From assembly GCA_014376645.1 (NCBI GenBank), contig JACMRD010000042.1, forward strand, positions 1-46,960: a DNA stretch of 46,960 bases, written 5' to 3'. Positions within the stretch are counted from its first letter, which is position 1; each line of letters starts with the position of its first letter. This document shows, in pieces, positions 8,056 to 16,907 of this stretch. A model generated the notes under the pieces. The model was not told where the DNA came from and searched no databases. It saw only the letters and a program-made list of their open reading frames with translations. Both the position numbers and the translations under genes were made by a program. Origin of the DNA: Herminiimonas sp. GTDB taxonomy: Bacteria > Pseudomonadota > Gammaproteobacteria > Burkholderiales > Burkholderiaceae_D.

Positions 8056-10557
8056 ATGCTGCTGCAATCCCTCCGCATGACCCGACGCGACTGGCGCGCT
8101 GGCGAACTGCGCTTCCTCATACTGGCGCTGGTCGTCGCCGTGGCGTCGCTGTCCTCGGTCGGTTTTTTTGTCGATCGTCTGCGCACCGGCCTGAACCGCG
8201 ATGCCCACCAATTGCTGGGTGCCGATCTGGTCATCAGCGCCGACCAGCCGGTCTCGTCCGACTGGTCGCGCCAGGCCCGGGAACGCGGCCTGGAGGTAGC
8301 GCAGACCGTGGTTTTTCCAAGCATGGCCATCGCCGGCAGCGGCGACAGCGCGCTCTCGCAACTCGTGGCAGTCAAGGCGGTCAGCAGCGGTTATCCGTTG
8401 CGCGGCAATCTGAAACTGGCGACACCGGAGGCGCCCGACGGGCTAACGACACGCCAGATCCCGCGTGCAGGGACAGTCTGGCTGGACCCGGCGGTGATGA
8501 TGGCATTGCGTCTGCGGCCGGGACAGTCGCTCAAGCTGGGCGACAAGACGCTCACCGTTGACGGCATCATCGCAGCCGAACCGGATCGCGGCGCGTCATT
8601 CATGAATTTTGCACCCCGGGCCATGCTGGCCGCCGACGACCTGGCGGCCACCAACCTGGTCCAGGCAGGCTCCCGCGTGACTTATCGGTTGCTGGTCGCC
8701 GGCCCGCCCGGGCAGGTGGCCCCGTTCGAGAAAATGATCAGCGCCGACATCCAGCGTAACAACATCAAGGGAATCCGGATCGAGTCGCTGGAATCGGGCC
8801 GGCCGGAAATGCGCGCAACGCTCGATCGCGCCGAGCGCTTCCTGTCGCTCGTCGGCCTGCTCTCGGCGATGCTGGCGGCGGTCGCCATCGCCATGGCGGC
8901 ACGCCGCTTCATGCTGCGCCACGTCGATGCCTGCGCCATGCTGCGCTGCCTCGGCCTGACCCAGAATCAGGTCACCGCACTGTACCTGATCGAATTCCTG
9001 TTGGTCGGCCTGGTTGGCAGCATCATCGGTGCGGCAGTCGGCTTTGCCGCCCATTACGTGCTGCTGGAATGGTTGGGCAAACTGGTCTCGAACGACCTGC
9101 CGGCGGCCAGCATGTTGCCGGCGTTCCAGGCCGTCGCCACCGGGCTGATCCTGCTGGTCGGATTTGCGATCCCGCCGATCCTGCAATTGCGCAATGTTCC
9201 GCATAACCGCATGGTGCGACGCGAGCAGGATGCGCCCCAGGCGGCGACCGTGGCGACTTACGGGCTGGGGATGGCGAGTTTCGTCGGCTTGCTGCTCTGG
9301 CAGGCCGGCAACGTCAAGCTCGGCTTGCTGACGGCTGCGGGATTCCTTGGTGGACTGGCCGTGTTCGCGCTGGCCGGCTGGCTCAGCCTAAAGTCGCTGC
9401 GGCACCTGCGCGGCGCGCTCGATCATGCCGGCTGGCGCTTTGCCCTGACGGCGCTGCAACGGCGCCCGGGCGCGACCCTGGTGCAGATCGTCGCCCTGGC
9501 ACTAGGCCTGATGGCGCTCTTACTGCTGACCGTCGTGCGCGGCGACCTGGTACAAGCCTGGCGCCAGGCAACCCCGGCGGACGCGCCGAACCAGTTCGTC
9601 ATCAATATCCAGCCCGATCAGAAGCGCGCCATCGAAGAGCGTCTGAAGGCGCGCGGTATCGCCGCAGCCCAGCTCTATCCGATGATTCGGGGCCGGCTGG
9701 TGCAGATCAACGACAAGCCGGTGACGGCGACCACGTTCGTCGAGGATCGCGCCAAGCGGCTGGTCGAGCGGGAATTCAATCTGTCGACCATGACCGCGCT
9801 GCCACCGCAGAACGACATCACCGGAGGCCGTTGGTTCGACGATCAACGACCGGAAGCATCGGTGGAGGAGGGCCTGGCGAAGACGCTCGGCCTGAAGCTC
9901 GGCGACCGCCTGGTCTTCGACATGGGAGGACAACAGGTCACGGCGCCAGTGACCAGCCTGCGCAAGCTGGACTGGGGCTCGATGCGGGTGAATTTTTTCG
10001 TCATCATCAACCCGAAGGCGATGGTCGATACGCCGCAGACCTGGATCACGGCGTTTCATTTGCCGCCGCAGGATCACACATTCGTCAACACGCTAACCAG
10101 CGAATTTCCGAATCTGACCATCCTCGACGTCGGCAGCCTGCTGCGCCAGATCCAGGCGGTGGTCGATCAGGTCGTGACGGCGGTCGAATTCCTGTTCTTG
10201 TTTACGCTCGCCTCGGGAGGGCTGGTGCTGTATGCCGCCTTGCTGGGCTCGCAGCATGAGCGCACCCGCGAAGCCGGACTGCTGCGGGCACTGGGCGCGA
10301 CACGGCGCCAGTTGTCAACCGCGCAGTGGATCGAGTTCGCGTTGGTGGGCAGCGTCGCCGGCATCCTCGCCGCCAGCGGTGCGGCGATTGTTGGCTGGGC
10401 ACTGGCGCATTTCGTCTTCGATTTTGCCTGGGTGTTCAGTCCGGTGGTCTGGCTTGCGGGCGTGCTCGCCGGTGCGATCTGCGCTCTGCTCGGTGGCTGG
10501 CTCGGCTTGCGCAACGTCCTGCTGCAACCGCCGTTGCAAACACTGCGCGAGGCCTGA
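8056..10557 (+). CDS. YbbP-type ABC transporter permease (FtsX/MacB family)
   Basis: 833 residues. There is one membrane helix near residues 20-40 (FLILALVVAVASLSSVGFFV) followed by a periplasmic MacB-like domain. A central bundle of membrane segments occupies about residues 270 to 490. A second periplasmic domain follows, then a C-terminal FtsX block of three helices (from EFLFLFTLASGGLVLYAALL) ending in LRNVLLQPPLQTLREA. This matches E. coli YbbP in layout and size. YbbP-type permeases work with an ATPase (YbbA), possibly in lipoprotein or envelope-lipid handling, but no ATPase gene is adjacent. Two long shadow ORFs on the reverse strand were ignored. Confidence 0.87.
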   Translation: MLLQSLRMTRRDWRAGELRFLILALVVAVASLSSVGFFVDRLRTGLNRDAHQLLGADLVISADQPVSSDWSRQARERGLEVAQTVVFPSMAIAGSGDSALSQLVAVKAVSSGYPLRGNLKLATPEAPDGLTTRQIPRAGTVWLDPAVMMALRLRPGQSLKLGDKTLTVDGIIAAEPDRGASFMNFAPRAMLAADDLAATNLVQAGSRVTYRLLVAGPPGQVAPFEKMISADIQRNNIKGIRIESLESGRPEMRATLDRAERFLSLVGLLSAMLAAVAIAMAARRFMLRHVDACAMLRCLGLTQNQVTALYLIEFLLVGLVGSIIGAAVGFAAHYVLLEWLGKLVSNDLPAASMLPAFQAVATGLILLVGFAIPPILQLRNVPHNRMVRREQDAPQAATVATYGLGMASFVGLLLWQAGNVKLGLLTAAGFLGGLAVFALAGWLSLKSLRHLRGALDHAGWRFALTALQRRPGATLVQIVALALGLMALLLLTVVRGDLVQAWRQATPADAPNQFVINIQPDQKRAIEERLKARGIAAAQLYPMIRGRLVQINDKPVTATTFVEDRAKRLVEREFNLSTMTALPPQNDITGGRWFDDQRPEASVEEGLAKTLGLKLGDRLVFDMGGQQVTAPVTSLRKLDWGSMRVNFFVIINPKAMVDTPQTWITAFHLPPQDHTFVNTLTSEFPNLTILDVGSLLRQIQAVVDQVVTAVEFLFLFTLASGGLVLYAALLGSQHERTREAGLLRALGATRRQLSTAQWIEFALVGSVAGILAASGAAIVGWALAHFVFDFAWVFSPVVWLAGVLAGAICALLGGWLGLRNVLLQPPLQTLREA

Positions 10558-10592
10558 GCATCCACTGATCCCGACTGATCCCTCGCAATATC

Positions 10593-10626
10593 CCACTGGT
10601 TCAAGCGCGTACGCTTTCACCGGTGG
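10593..10626 (+). terminator. Strong hairpin after the YbbP-type gene (terminator-like)
   Basis: CCACTGGT pairs with ACCGGTGG (one G-T pair), and inside it AAGCG pairs with CGCTT across a 4-base loop, separated by a 2x2 internal loop. It starts 36 bases after the stop codon. There is no T-run, so classical termination is doubtful; it could be an mRNA 3'-end stabiliser. Confidence 0.35.
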
Positions 10627-10693
10627 AACAGGGATCGGCACTTGGTATCCCGCCGACTGACGCCTGTTCCCCGACCCCCTGAAGGGAGCGTGG

Positions 10694-11686
10694 ATGAATG
10701 TGCTGGTCGTCGGCGGCGCGGGTTATATCGGTTCGCACATGGTCAAGATGCTGCTGGGTGAGCGCCAGCATGTCATCACGCTAGACAACCTCTCGGGCGG
10801 CTATCGTGATGCCGTGCTGGGCGGTGAATTCGTCGAAGGCAGCCTCGCCGACCGCGGGCTGCTCCATTCGCTTTTTGCCTTGCGCCGAATCGATGCGGTG
10901 ATGCATTTCGCTTCATTCATCCAGGTCGGTGAATCGATGCGGGAACCCGCTCTCTATTATCAGAACAATCTGGCGAACAGCCTCAATCTGCTTGACGCGA
11001 TGCGCAGCCATGGCTGCAACAGGTTGATTTTCTCATCGACGGCGGCCATCTTCGGCGAACCTGATTACGTGCCGATCGACGAGGCCCATCCGCAGTTGCC
11101 GATCAATCCCTACGGCGTGAGCAAATGGATGGTGGAGCGAATCCTGCGCGACTACGACAGCGCGTATGGGCTGAAGTCGGTCTGCCTGCGTTATTTCAAT
11201 GCCTGCGGCGCTGACCCGGAGGGTTTGCTGGGTGAGCGGCATGTACCGGAAACTCACCTGATACCGCTGGTGTTGCAGGCGGCATCCGGCCGGGTCGATG
11301 CGATCCGCATCTTCGGTGACGATTATCCGACGCCTGACGGCACCTGCGTGCGCGACTACGTGCATGTCGAAGATCTCTGCAGTGCGCACTGGCTGGCACT
11401 GAACGCGCTGCAGAAGAGCAGCCGCTCCGCTGCGTTCAATCTCGGCAACGGACAAGGCTATTCCGTGCGGCAGGTGATCGACACCGCGCACGAAGTGACC
11501 GGGCGGCCGATCGAGGTCATCGTCGAACCGCGCCGTAGTGGCGACCCGGCACGGCTGGTGGCGGACGCGAGGCATGCAGTCGACCGACTGAACTGGAAAC
11601 CGCAGCATGCAGACCTGCAAACCATTATCGAACATGCCTGGCAGTGGGAACAAAAAATGGTCCGGATCGCTGCCTCGCCAGCCTGA
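10694..11686 (+). CDS. galE: UDP-glucose 4-epimerase
   Basis: 330 residues, an extended short-chain dehydrogenase. The NAD-binding GGAGYIGSH is at the N-terminus, the catalytic Ser/Thr region (SSTAAIFGEP) and YGVSK supply the catalytic Tyr and Lys, and DGTCVRDYVHVEDL is the GalE-type substrate-binding signature. It interconverts UDP-glucose and UDP-galactose, feeding surface polysaccharide or galactose metabolism. The ribosome-binding site is AAGGGAG. There are no other sugar genes next to it, so it stands apart from any polysaccharide cluster. Confidence 0.93.
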   Translation: MNVLVVGGAGYIGSHMVKMLLGERQHVITLDNLSGGYRDAVLGGEFVEGSLADRGLLHSLFALRRIDAVMHFASFIQVGESMREPALYYQNNLANSLNLLDAMRSHGCNRLIFSSTAAIFGEPDYVPIDEAHPQLPINPYGVSKWMVERILRDYDSAYGLKSVCLRYFNACGADPEGLLGERHVPETHLIPLVLQAASGRVDAIRIFGDDYPTPDGTCVRDYVHVEDLCSAHWLALNALQKSSRSAAFNLGNGQGYSVRQVIDTAHEVTGRPIEVIVEPRRSGDPARLVADARHAVDRLNWKPQHADLQTIIEHAWQWEQKMVRIAASPA

Positions 11687-11752
11687 TGCGCGATAGCGCG
11701 CTGGCATCGTTGCACGGCTGCCAGTCCGGCATTCAATGCGCTATGATATCGG

Positions 11753-12154
11753 ATGACTTTTCCTGCCATCGAACCACCTTCCATTTTCGAGTTGATCGGT
11801 GGCGCGCTTCCGCTGCGCGCCATGGTCGATCGCTTTTACGACCTGATGGATCTGGAGCCGGAATTTGCCGAATTGCGTGCGATGCACCCCACGGTGCTGG
11901 ATGGCTCGCGCGACAAGCTGTACTGGTTCCTGTCCGGCTGGAGCGGCGGGCCGAACCTGTATATCGAGCAGTTCGGCCACCCCCGGCTGCGGGCGCGGCA
12001 CCTGCCGTATCCGATCGCCAGCGTCGAGCGCGACCAGTGGCTGCGCTGCATGGCGTACGCGATGCAGGAGACTGGCGTCGACGAGGCGTTGCAGCTGCGG
12101 CTGATGCAATCGTTTTATGAAACCGCCGACTGGATGCGCAACCGTCCTGGCTGA
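11753..12154 (+). CDS. Group II truncated haemoglobin
   Basis: 133 residues. The start FELIGG, RAMVDRFYDLMD, WFLSGWSGGPNLYIEQFGHP and RARHLPYPI mark the truncated globin fold, with the proximal histidine in the GHPRLRARH segment and the group II tryptophan in QWLRCMAYAMQE. Such proteins bind oxygen or nitric oxide and are linked to detoxification or redox roles. It starts 66 bases after galE, and no obvious terminator separates them. Confidence 0.9.
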   Translation: MTFPAIEPPSIFELIGGALPLRAMVDRFYDLMDLEPEFAELRAMHPTVLDGSRDKLYWFLSGWSGGPNLYIEQFGHPRLRARHLPYPIASVERDQWLRCMAYAMQETGVDEALQLRLMQSFYETADWMRNRPG

Positions 12155-12248
12155 TCGCCTCAGGTTTGTGCTGCACCTGTCATGCTCTCGCGGGTGAACC
12201 GGTCGCTCGTCCCGTCTTTCTTTCTCCCAGCCTTCATTTAGAGTGTTC

Positions 12249-13715
12249 ATGAGCCTTATCGAAGCCATTCTCCTGTTTTTTCTGCTCCTGGTCCTCGGTT
12301 TGCAGATCGTGATTTTTCTGAAATCGGGCAGCGCCGGCGTGGCGACGCAGTTGGGCGAGTTGCGCGCTGCCCTGGAGCGGCATCAGAGCGATACCGGTGA
12401 GCGCATGGAGCGCGAATTGCGCAGCCAGATACAGGCCACCGCCCAGGGTACCCGGCAGGAACTCAACGCCAGCCTGGGATTGTTCCAGCAAGCCGTCGGC
12501 GCGCAATTGACCGGTATCGCCAGCCTGCAGAACGGCCAGTTCAAAGCCTTCGGTCTGCAACTGGCCAAACTCAATGAAGTCAATGCGGTGCAGCTCGACG
12601 CCATGCGCGCGGCCATCATGCAGCAGGGCCAGCATGGGCGCGAAGAACAGGCGAGTTCGCTCAAGCGCTTTGGCGACACATTAAATCAGAGCCTGGCGTT
12701 GCTGACCGAGTCGAATGCCCAGCGCATGCTCGAAATCCGCGCCACGCTGGAACAGAAGATCAAGGAACTGCAGACCGACAACGGCGCCCGCCTGGAAGAG
12801 ATGCGCAAGACCGTCGATGAGAAGCTGCATGCTACATTGGAACAGCGTCTGGGTGAATCCTTCAAGCTGGTGTCGGACCGGCTGGAGAAGGTACATCACG
12901 GCCTCGGCGAGATGCAGCAACTGGCCATCGGCGTGGGTGACCTCAAACGTGTTCTCACCAACGTCAAGACGCGTGGCACCTGGGGCGAAGTGCAGCTGGA
13001 ACTGTTGCTCGAGCAAGTCCTGACGATCGATCAGTATGCGAAGAATGTCGAGACCGTGCCCGGCACCGGCGAGCGCGTCGAGTTTGCCATCAAGCTGCCA
13101 GGGCAGATCGATGGTGGTACGCCGGTGTGGATGCCGATCGATGCAAAATTCCCGAAAGAGCAATACGAACGTCTGGCCGAAGCAGCCGAACGCGCCGATG
13201 CCGAGGGCGTCGCGACTGCCGGAAAAGAACTGGAGCGGGCGATTCGCGGCGAGGCCAAGACCATCGCGGAAAAATATCTGTCGCCCCCTCTCACGACCGA
13301 TTTCGCGATCCTGTTCCTGCCGACCGAAGGGCTGTATGCGGAAGTCATGCGGCGACCAGGTCTGGCCGATGAATTGCAACGGGTCTGGCGTGTCAGCATT
13401 GCCGGACCGTCGACCCTGTCGGCGCTGCTCAACAGCCTGCAGATGGGGTTCCGTACGCTGGCGCTGGAAAAACGATCTTCCGAAGTGTGGCAGGTGCTCG
13501 GCGCGGTCAAGACCGAATTCGGCAAGTTCGGCGACGTGCTGGCCGCCACCAAACTGACGCTTGAGCGGGCCGCGAAGAACATCGAAAGCGCCGAGACCCG
13601 CAGCCGTCAGATGGCGCGCAAGTTGAAGACCGTCGAAGCGCTGCCGACCGATGTCGCACAGGCCTTGCTGGGGCCGGAGATGCGTGATCCTGTGGACGGG
13701 AAGGACGGCGACTAG
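12249..13715 (+). CDS. rmuC: DNA recombination protein RmuC
   Basis: 488 residues from the ATG at 12249; an upstream GTG at 12243 is also possible. One N-terminal membrane helix (IEAILLFFLLLVLGLQIVIF) is followed by a long coiled coil (about 30 to 230) and the RmuC nuclease-like domain (RGTWGEVQLELLLEQVL, IDAKFPKEQYERL, ILFLPTEGLYAEV). E. coli RmuC limits inversions at short inverted repeats and has been tied to protection from mobile DNA; the membrane anchor is typical. A terminator-like hairpin lies just downstream, in the gap before convergent moeA. Confidence 0.93.
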   Translation: MSLIEAILLFFLLLVLGLQIVIFLKSGSAGVATQLGELRAALERHQSDTGERMERELRSQIQATAQGTRQELNASLGLFQQAVGAQLTGIASLQNGQFKAFGLQLAKLNEVNAVQLDAMRAAIMQQGQHGREEQASSLKRFGDTLNQSLALLTESNAQRMLEIRATLEQKIKELQTDNGARLEEMRKTVDEKLHATLEQRLGESFKLVSDRLEKVHHGLGEMQQLAIGVGDLKRVLTNVKTRGTWGEVQLELLLEQVLTIDQYAKNVETVPGTGERVEFAIKLPGQIDGGTPVWMPIDAKFPKEQYERLAEAAERADAEGVATAGKELERAIRGEAKTIAEKYLSPPLTTDFAILFLPTEGLYAEVMRRPGLADELQRVWRVSIAGPSTLSALLNSLQMGFRTLALEKRSSEVWQVLGAVKTEFGKFGDVLAATKLTLERAAKNIESAETRSRQMARKLKTVEALPTDVAQALLGPEMRDPVDGKDGD

Positions 13716-13748
13716 AGCACGTATGCCATTTCGCCATCTGCTCTAGGA

Positions 13749-13770
13749 CGCCGAAAGGTCGGCGCATTTT
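13749..13770 (+). terminator. Probable terminator between rmuC and moeA
   Basis: CGCCGA-AAGG-TCGGCG forms a 6-bp GC-rich stem followed by CATTTT. It lies 33 bases after the rmuC stop in the convergent rmuC/moeA gap. The T-run is short, so efficiency is uncertain. Confidence 0.5.
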
Positions 13771-13787
13771 ATTGACACGTCGCAGCC

Positions 13788-15077
13788 CTACTCGAGCCCG
13801 TCGAACAGCACCACGTCCACCATGTCGCCGGCATTCACATTACCCTGCGCATCATGCAGCACCACCATGCAGTTGGCTTCCGTCATCGAGCGCAGGATGC
13901 CCGAACCCTGGGCGCCCGTGATGCGGACCTGCATGCGACCGGCGTCATTGCGCGAGACGATGCCACGCTGGTATTCGGTGCGGCCGGGTTTCTTGCGGAT
14001 CGGCGCCTGCGAGCTTGCCTGCAGCATCGGCAGCGGCGTGTCTGTAGCGCCCATCATGCGCAGCAGGGCGGCGCGGGCGATGAAATAGAACGTCACCATG
14101 ACCGCCACCGGATTGCCCGGCAGTCCGAACAGGTACGCGCTCTTGCCGTTCGACGTCACTTGTCCGAACGCCATCGGCCGGCCGGGCCGCATGCCGATTT
14201 TCCAGAAACCGACGTCACCCAGGCGCGCCATGATCTGGCGCGTGTAGTCTGCCGCCCCGACCGAGACGCCGCCCGAGGTAATGATGGCGTCGGCGCTTTC
14301 GCAGGCCATGCGCATGGCCGCTTCCAGCGATGCCTCATCGTCCTTGACCACGCCCATGTCGATCAGGTCGCACCCAAGGCGCGAGAGCATGCCGAACAGG
14401 GTGTAGCGGTTGCTGTCGTAGACGCAGCCGGGATCGAGTACTTCACCGATCGAGCGCAGCTCGTTGCCAGTTGAAAAAAATGCTACCCGCAGCCGGCGCC
14501 GCACCGGCACTTCCGCCACGCCAAGCGAGGCCAGCAGGCCCAGGTCGGCAGGCCGGATGATGGTGCCAGCAGCCAGGGCGACCGAGCCTGCCTGCAAATC
14601 TTCGCCGGCAAAGCGGCGGTTGTCACCAGGGCGCACGATGCCGGCGGCGATGGTGATGCGTTTGTCGCCGACATCGGTAAATTCCTGCGGGATGACAGTG
14701 TCGCAATCGGTTGGCATGACCGCGCCGGTCATGATCCGCAGGCACTGGCCAGACAGTACCGTTACCCTGTCGGTGCCGCCTGCGAAAGCGGTACCGACTA
14801 CCTCCAGCGTGACTGCCTGATCCGCTCGCAGATCGCTGCCGCGCAGGGCATAGCCATCCATGGCCGAGTTGTCGTGCGACGGTACGCTGATGGGCGAGAC
14901 GATGTCACGCGCCAGGATCCGGTCCAGCGCGCTGCGCAAGGCGACTTGTTCGATGGCCTGTACCGGCGTGACGAAGGCGTTGATGATTGCCTGCGCCCGA
15001 TCGACCGGCAGTGCTTCAGGATCGAAGGTGGCGAGGTTGCGGGTCAGGTCGTGCAGGGTACGGTTTGGCTGGGTCAT
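13788..15077 (-). CDS. moeA: Molybdopterin molybdenumtransferase MoeA
   Basis: 429 residues. The N-terminal MoeA region carries SVPSHDNSAMDGYALRGSDL, and the MoaB/Mog-like domain has SGGVSVGAADYTRQIM and LPGNPVAVMVTFYF. The C-terminal beta barrel follows. MoeA inserts molybdate into adenylylated molybdopterin, the last step of Mo-cofactor synthesis before nucleotide attachment by MobA, whose gene lies 72 bases upstream. moaA-mobA-moeA form one leftward transcription unit, probably also with chrA. Confidence 0.94.
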   Translation of the reverse strand: MTQPNRTLHDLTRNLATFDPEALPVDRAQAIINAFVTPVQAIEQVALRSALDRILARDIVSPISVPSHDNSAMDGYALRGSDLRADQAVTLEVVGTAFAGGTDRVTVLSGQCLRIMTGAVMPTDCDTVIPQEFTDVGDKRITIAAGIVRPGDNRRFAGEDLQAGSVALAAGTIIRPADLGLLASLGVAEVPVRRRLRVAFFSTGNELRSIGEVLDPGCVYDSNRYTLFGMLSRLGCDLIDMGVVKDDEASLEAAMRMACESADAIITSGGVSVGAADYTRQIMARLGDVGFWKIGMRPGRPMAFGQVTSNGKSAYLFGLPGNPVAVMVTFYFIARAALLRMMGATDTPLPMLQASSQAPIRKKPGRTEYQRGIVSRNDAGRMQVRITGAQGSGILRSMTEANCMVVLHDAQGNVNAGDMVDVVLFDGLE

Positions 15078-15149
15078 GGCAATCGGTAAAAATCAGGAGT
15101 CGTGCAGGACGTTGCGCGGCCGGAAGCCAGATGGCCCGCTCAGTGGACC

Positions 15150-15764
15150 TTAGCGGGCGTCGAGCAGCCGCAGTTCTTCCAGGGTGTTGATGTTGCGAAA
15201 AGCGGCTTCGTCGTCGAAATGAACTCGCGCTACCGCCAGCGAGGCGAACCATGCATCGATCTTGCGCCCCCCTTCCTGCAGGTAGGTAGAGAGGTGCGGC
15301 AACAGCATGGTCTTGAGCAGGCAGAACACGGGGTGCGGTTGCAGCGTGGCGCCGTCGCCCGTGACTGCCATTGCCACATCCGCATCCTCGGCCTGCAGGC
15401 CCTGCAGCAGACGCGCCACCAGGTCTGTCGGCATGAACGGCGAGTCGCACGGCGCGGTCACCAGCAGCGGCGTCTCGCAATGCATCAGCCCGGTCTGCAA
15501 GCCCGCCAGCGGACCGGCGAAACCGGTCATCGCATCGGGCCACACTTGCAGGCCGAAGGCTTCATAGGCCGCCAGATTCTGGTTGGCGTTGATCAGGACG
15601 TCATCGACCTGGGGTTGCAACCGGTGCAGCACGTGCAGCGCCATAGGCATGCCGCGAAACGACTGCAGGCCCTTGTCCACCGTGCCCATGCGTGAGCCGC
15701 GGCCACCTGCCAGGATCAGGCCGGTAATCGCAATTGATTCGATACCGGTAGGTTCGCTCGTCAT
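15150..15764 (-). CDS. mobA: Molybdenum cofactor guanylyltransferase MobA
   Basis: 204 residues. It has the nucleotidyltransferase signature LILAGGRGSRMG with DKGL, then TAPCDSPFMP, holding the metal-binding Asp, and NINTLEEL at the C-terminus. MobA attaches GMP to the Mo cofactor to give the bis-MGD type used by DMSO-reductase-family enzymes, implying such enzymes elsewhere in the genome. Only three bases separate it from the moaA stop, so translation is probably coupled. Confidence 0.94.
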   Translation of the reverse strand: MTSEPTGIESIAITGLILAGGRGSRMGTVDKGLQSFRGMPMALHVLHRLQPQVDDVLINANQNLAAYEAFGLQVWPDAMTGFAGPLAGLQTGLMHCETPLLVTAPCDSPFMPTDLVARLLQGLQAEDADVAMAVTGDGATLQPHPVFCLLKTMLLPHLSTYLQEGGRKIDAWFASLAVARVHFDDEAAFRNINTLEELRLLDAR

Positions 15765-15767
15765 CCG

Positions 15768-16886
15768 TCAGCCTCCGATGTAAGACATTTCGACCTTGCG
15801 GTTTGTCGCGGACGAAAGGCCTTCAGTATTGATGGTCCGCAGTTCGGAGTAGCGGTCGGTACGGGCGCGCCATAGGTGCGCGACGACGGTCAAGATCTCG
15901 GCGTCGCTGTGTCCGGCGCGCATCAGGGCGCGCAGGTCGTGGCCGGCATCGGCAAACAAGCACGTATAGAGCTTGCCCTCGGTCGAGAGTCTGGCGCGCG
16001 AGCAATCTCCGCAGAAGGACTGGGTGACGCTGGAGATCACGCCGATCTCGCCACCGCCATCCTGGTAGCGCCAGCGCTGCGCCGTCTCGCCGGCATAATT
16101 CGCCGGGATGGCGATGAGGGGCATGCTCTCGCCGATGCGGCGCACCACCTCCGCGGAGGGGATGACCTCGTCCATTTTCCAGCCGTTGCTGGCGCCCACG
16201 TCCATGTACTCGATGAAGCGAAGGATGAACGGCGAGTCCTTGAAGTGGCGGGCCATCGGCACGATCTGGTCGTCGTTCATTCCGCCCTTGACCACCATGT
16301 TGACCTTGATCGGGCCGAGCCCGACCTGATGCGCGATCTCCAGCCCGTGGAGCACGTCCGCTACCGGAAAATCCACATCGTTCATGCGCTGGAAAGTGGT
16401 CTCGTCGAGCGCATCGAGCGACACCGTCACGCGCTTGAGACCCGCGTCTTTGAGCGACTGCGCCTTCTTCGCCAGCAGGGAGCCGTTGGTGGTCAGCGTC
16501 AGGTCCAGCGGCTGGCCGGAGACCGTGGTCAGCGAGGCGAGCATCTCGACCAGCTTTTCCAGGTGCTTGCGCAGCAACGGTTCGCCGCCGGTCAGGCGAA
16601 TCTTTTCAACGCCGTGGGCGACGAACAGTTTCGCGACGCGCGTGATTTCCTCGAATGACAGCAGCGACGTTTGCGGCAGGAAGGCGTAGTCCTTGTCGAA
16701 GACGTCTTTCGGCATGCAATAGACGCAGCGGAAGTTGCAGCGATCGGTGACCGAAATGCGCAGGTCGTGCAGTGGTCGTCCGAGCGTGTCGCCCAACAGG
16801 CCGGTCGCTGCTTCGAGCTGTGACGGAATGACGGGAACGCGTTGCAGATAACGGTGGTCGGCCAGGGGGATTACTTTGTCAGTCAT
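15768..16886 (-). CDS. moaA: GTP 3',8-cyclase MoaA
   Basis: 372 residues. The radical-SAM cluster motif CNFRCVYC is near the N-terminus, [10 protein letters not shown] follows, and the second [4Fe-4S] cluster motif [11 protein letters not shown]...TC is near the C-terminus. The protein ends in the essential GG pair. It converts GTP to 3',8-cyclo-GTP in the first step of molybdopterin synthesis. The ORF track begins at a TTG at 16907, but GGAAG six bases before the ATG at 16886 decides for the shorter form. No moaC, moaD or moaE is in the window. Confidence 0.94.
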   Translation of the reverse strand: MTDKVIPLADHRYLQRVPVIPSQLEAATGLLGDTLGRPLHDLRISVTDRCNFRCVYCMPKDVFDKDYAFLPQTSLLSFEEITRVAKLFVAHGVEKIRLTGGEPLLRKHLEKLVEMLASLTTVSGQPLDLTLTTNGSLLAKKAQSLKDAGLKRVTVSLDALDETTFQRMNDVDFPVADVLHGLEIAHQVGLGPIKVNMVVKGGMNDDQIVPMARHFKDSPFILRFIEYMDVGASNGWKMDEVIPSAEVVRRIGESMPLIAIPANYAGETAQRWRYQDGGGEIGVISSVTQSFCGDCSRARLSTEGKLYTCLFADAGHDLRALMRAGHSDAEILTVVAHLWRARTDRYSELRTINTEGLSSATNRKVEMSYIGG

Positions 16887-16907
16887 GGGTTGCTTCCGTG
16901 CGGCCAA

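Noticed and set aside
8596-9204. Reverse-strand ORFs within the YbbP-type permease gene
   Set aside because: They are Arg/Gln/His-rich mirrors of hydrophobic codons, typical shadows in GC-rich DNA.
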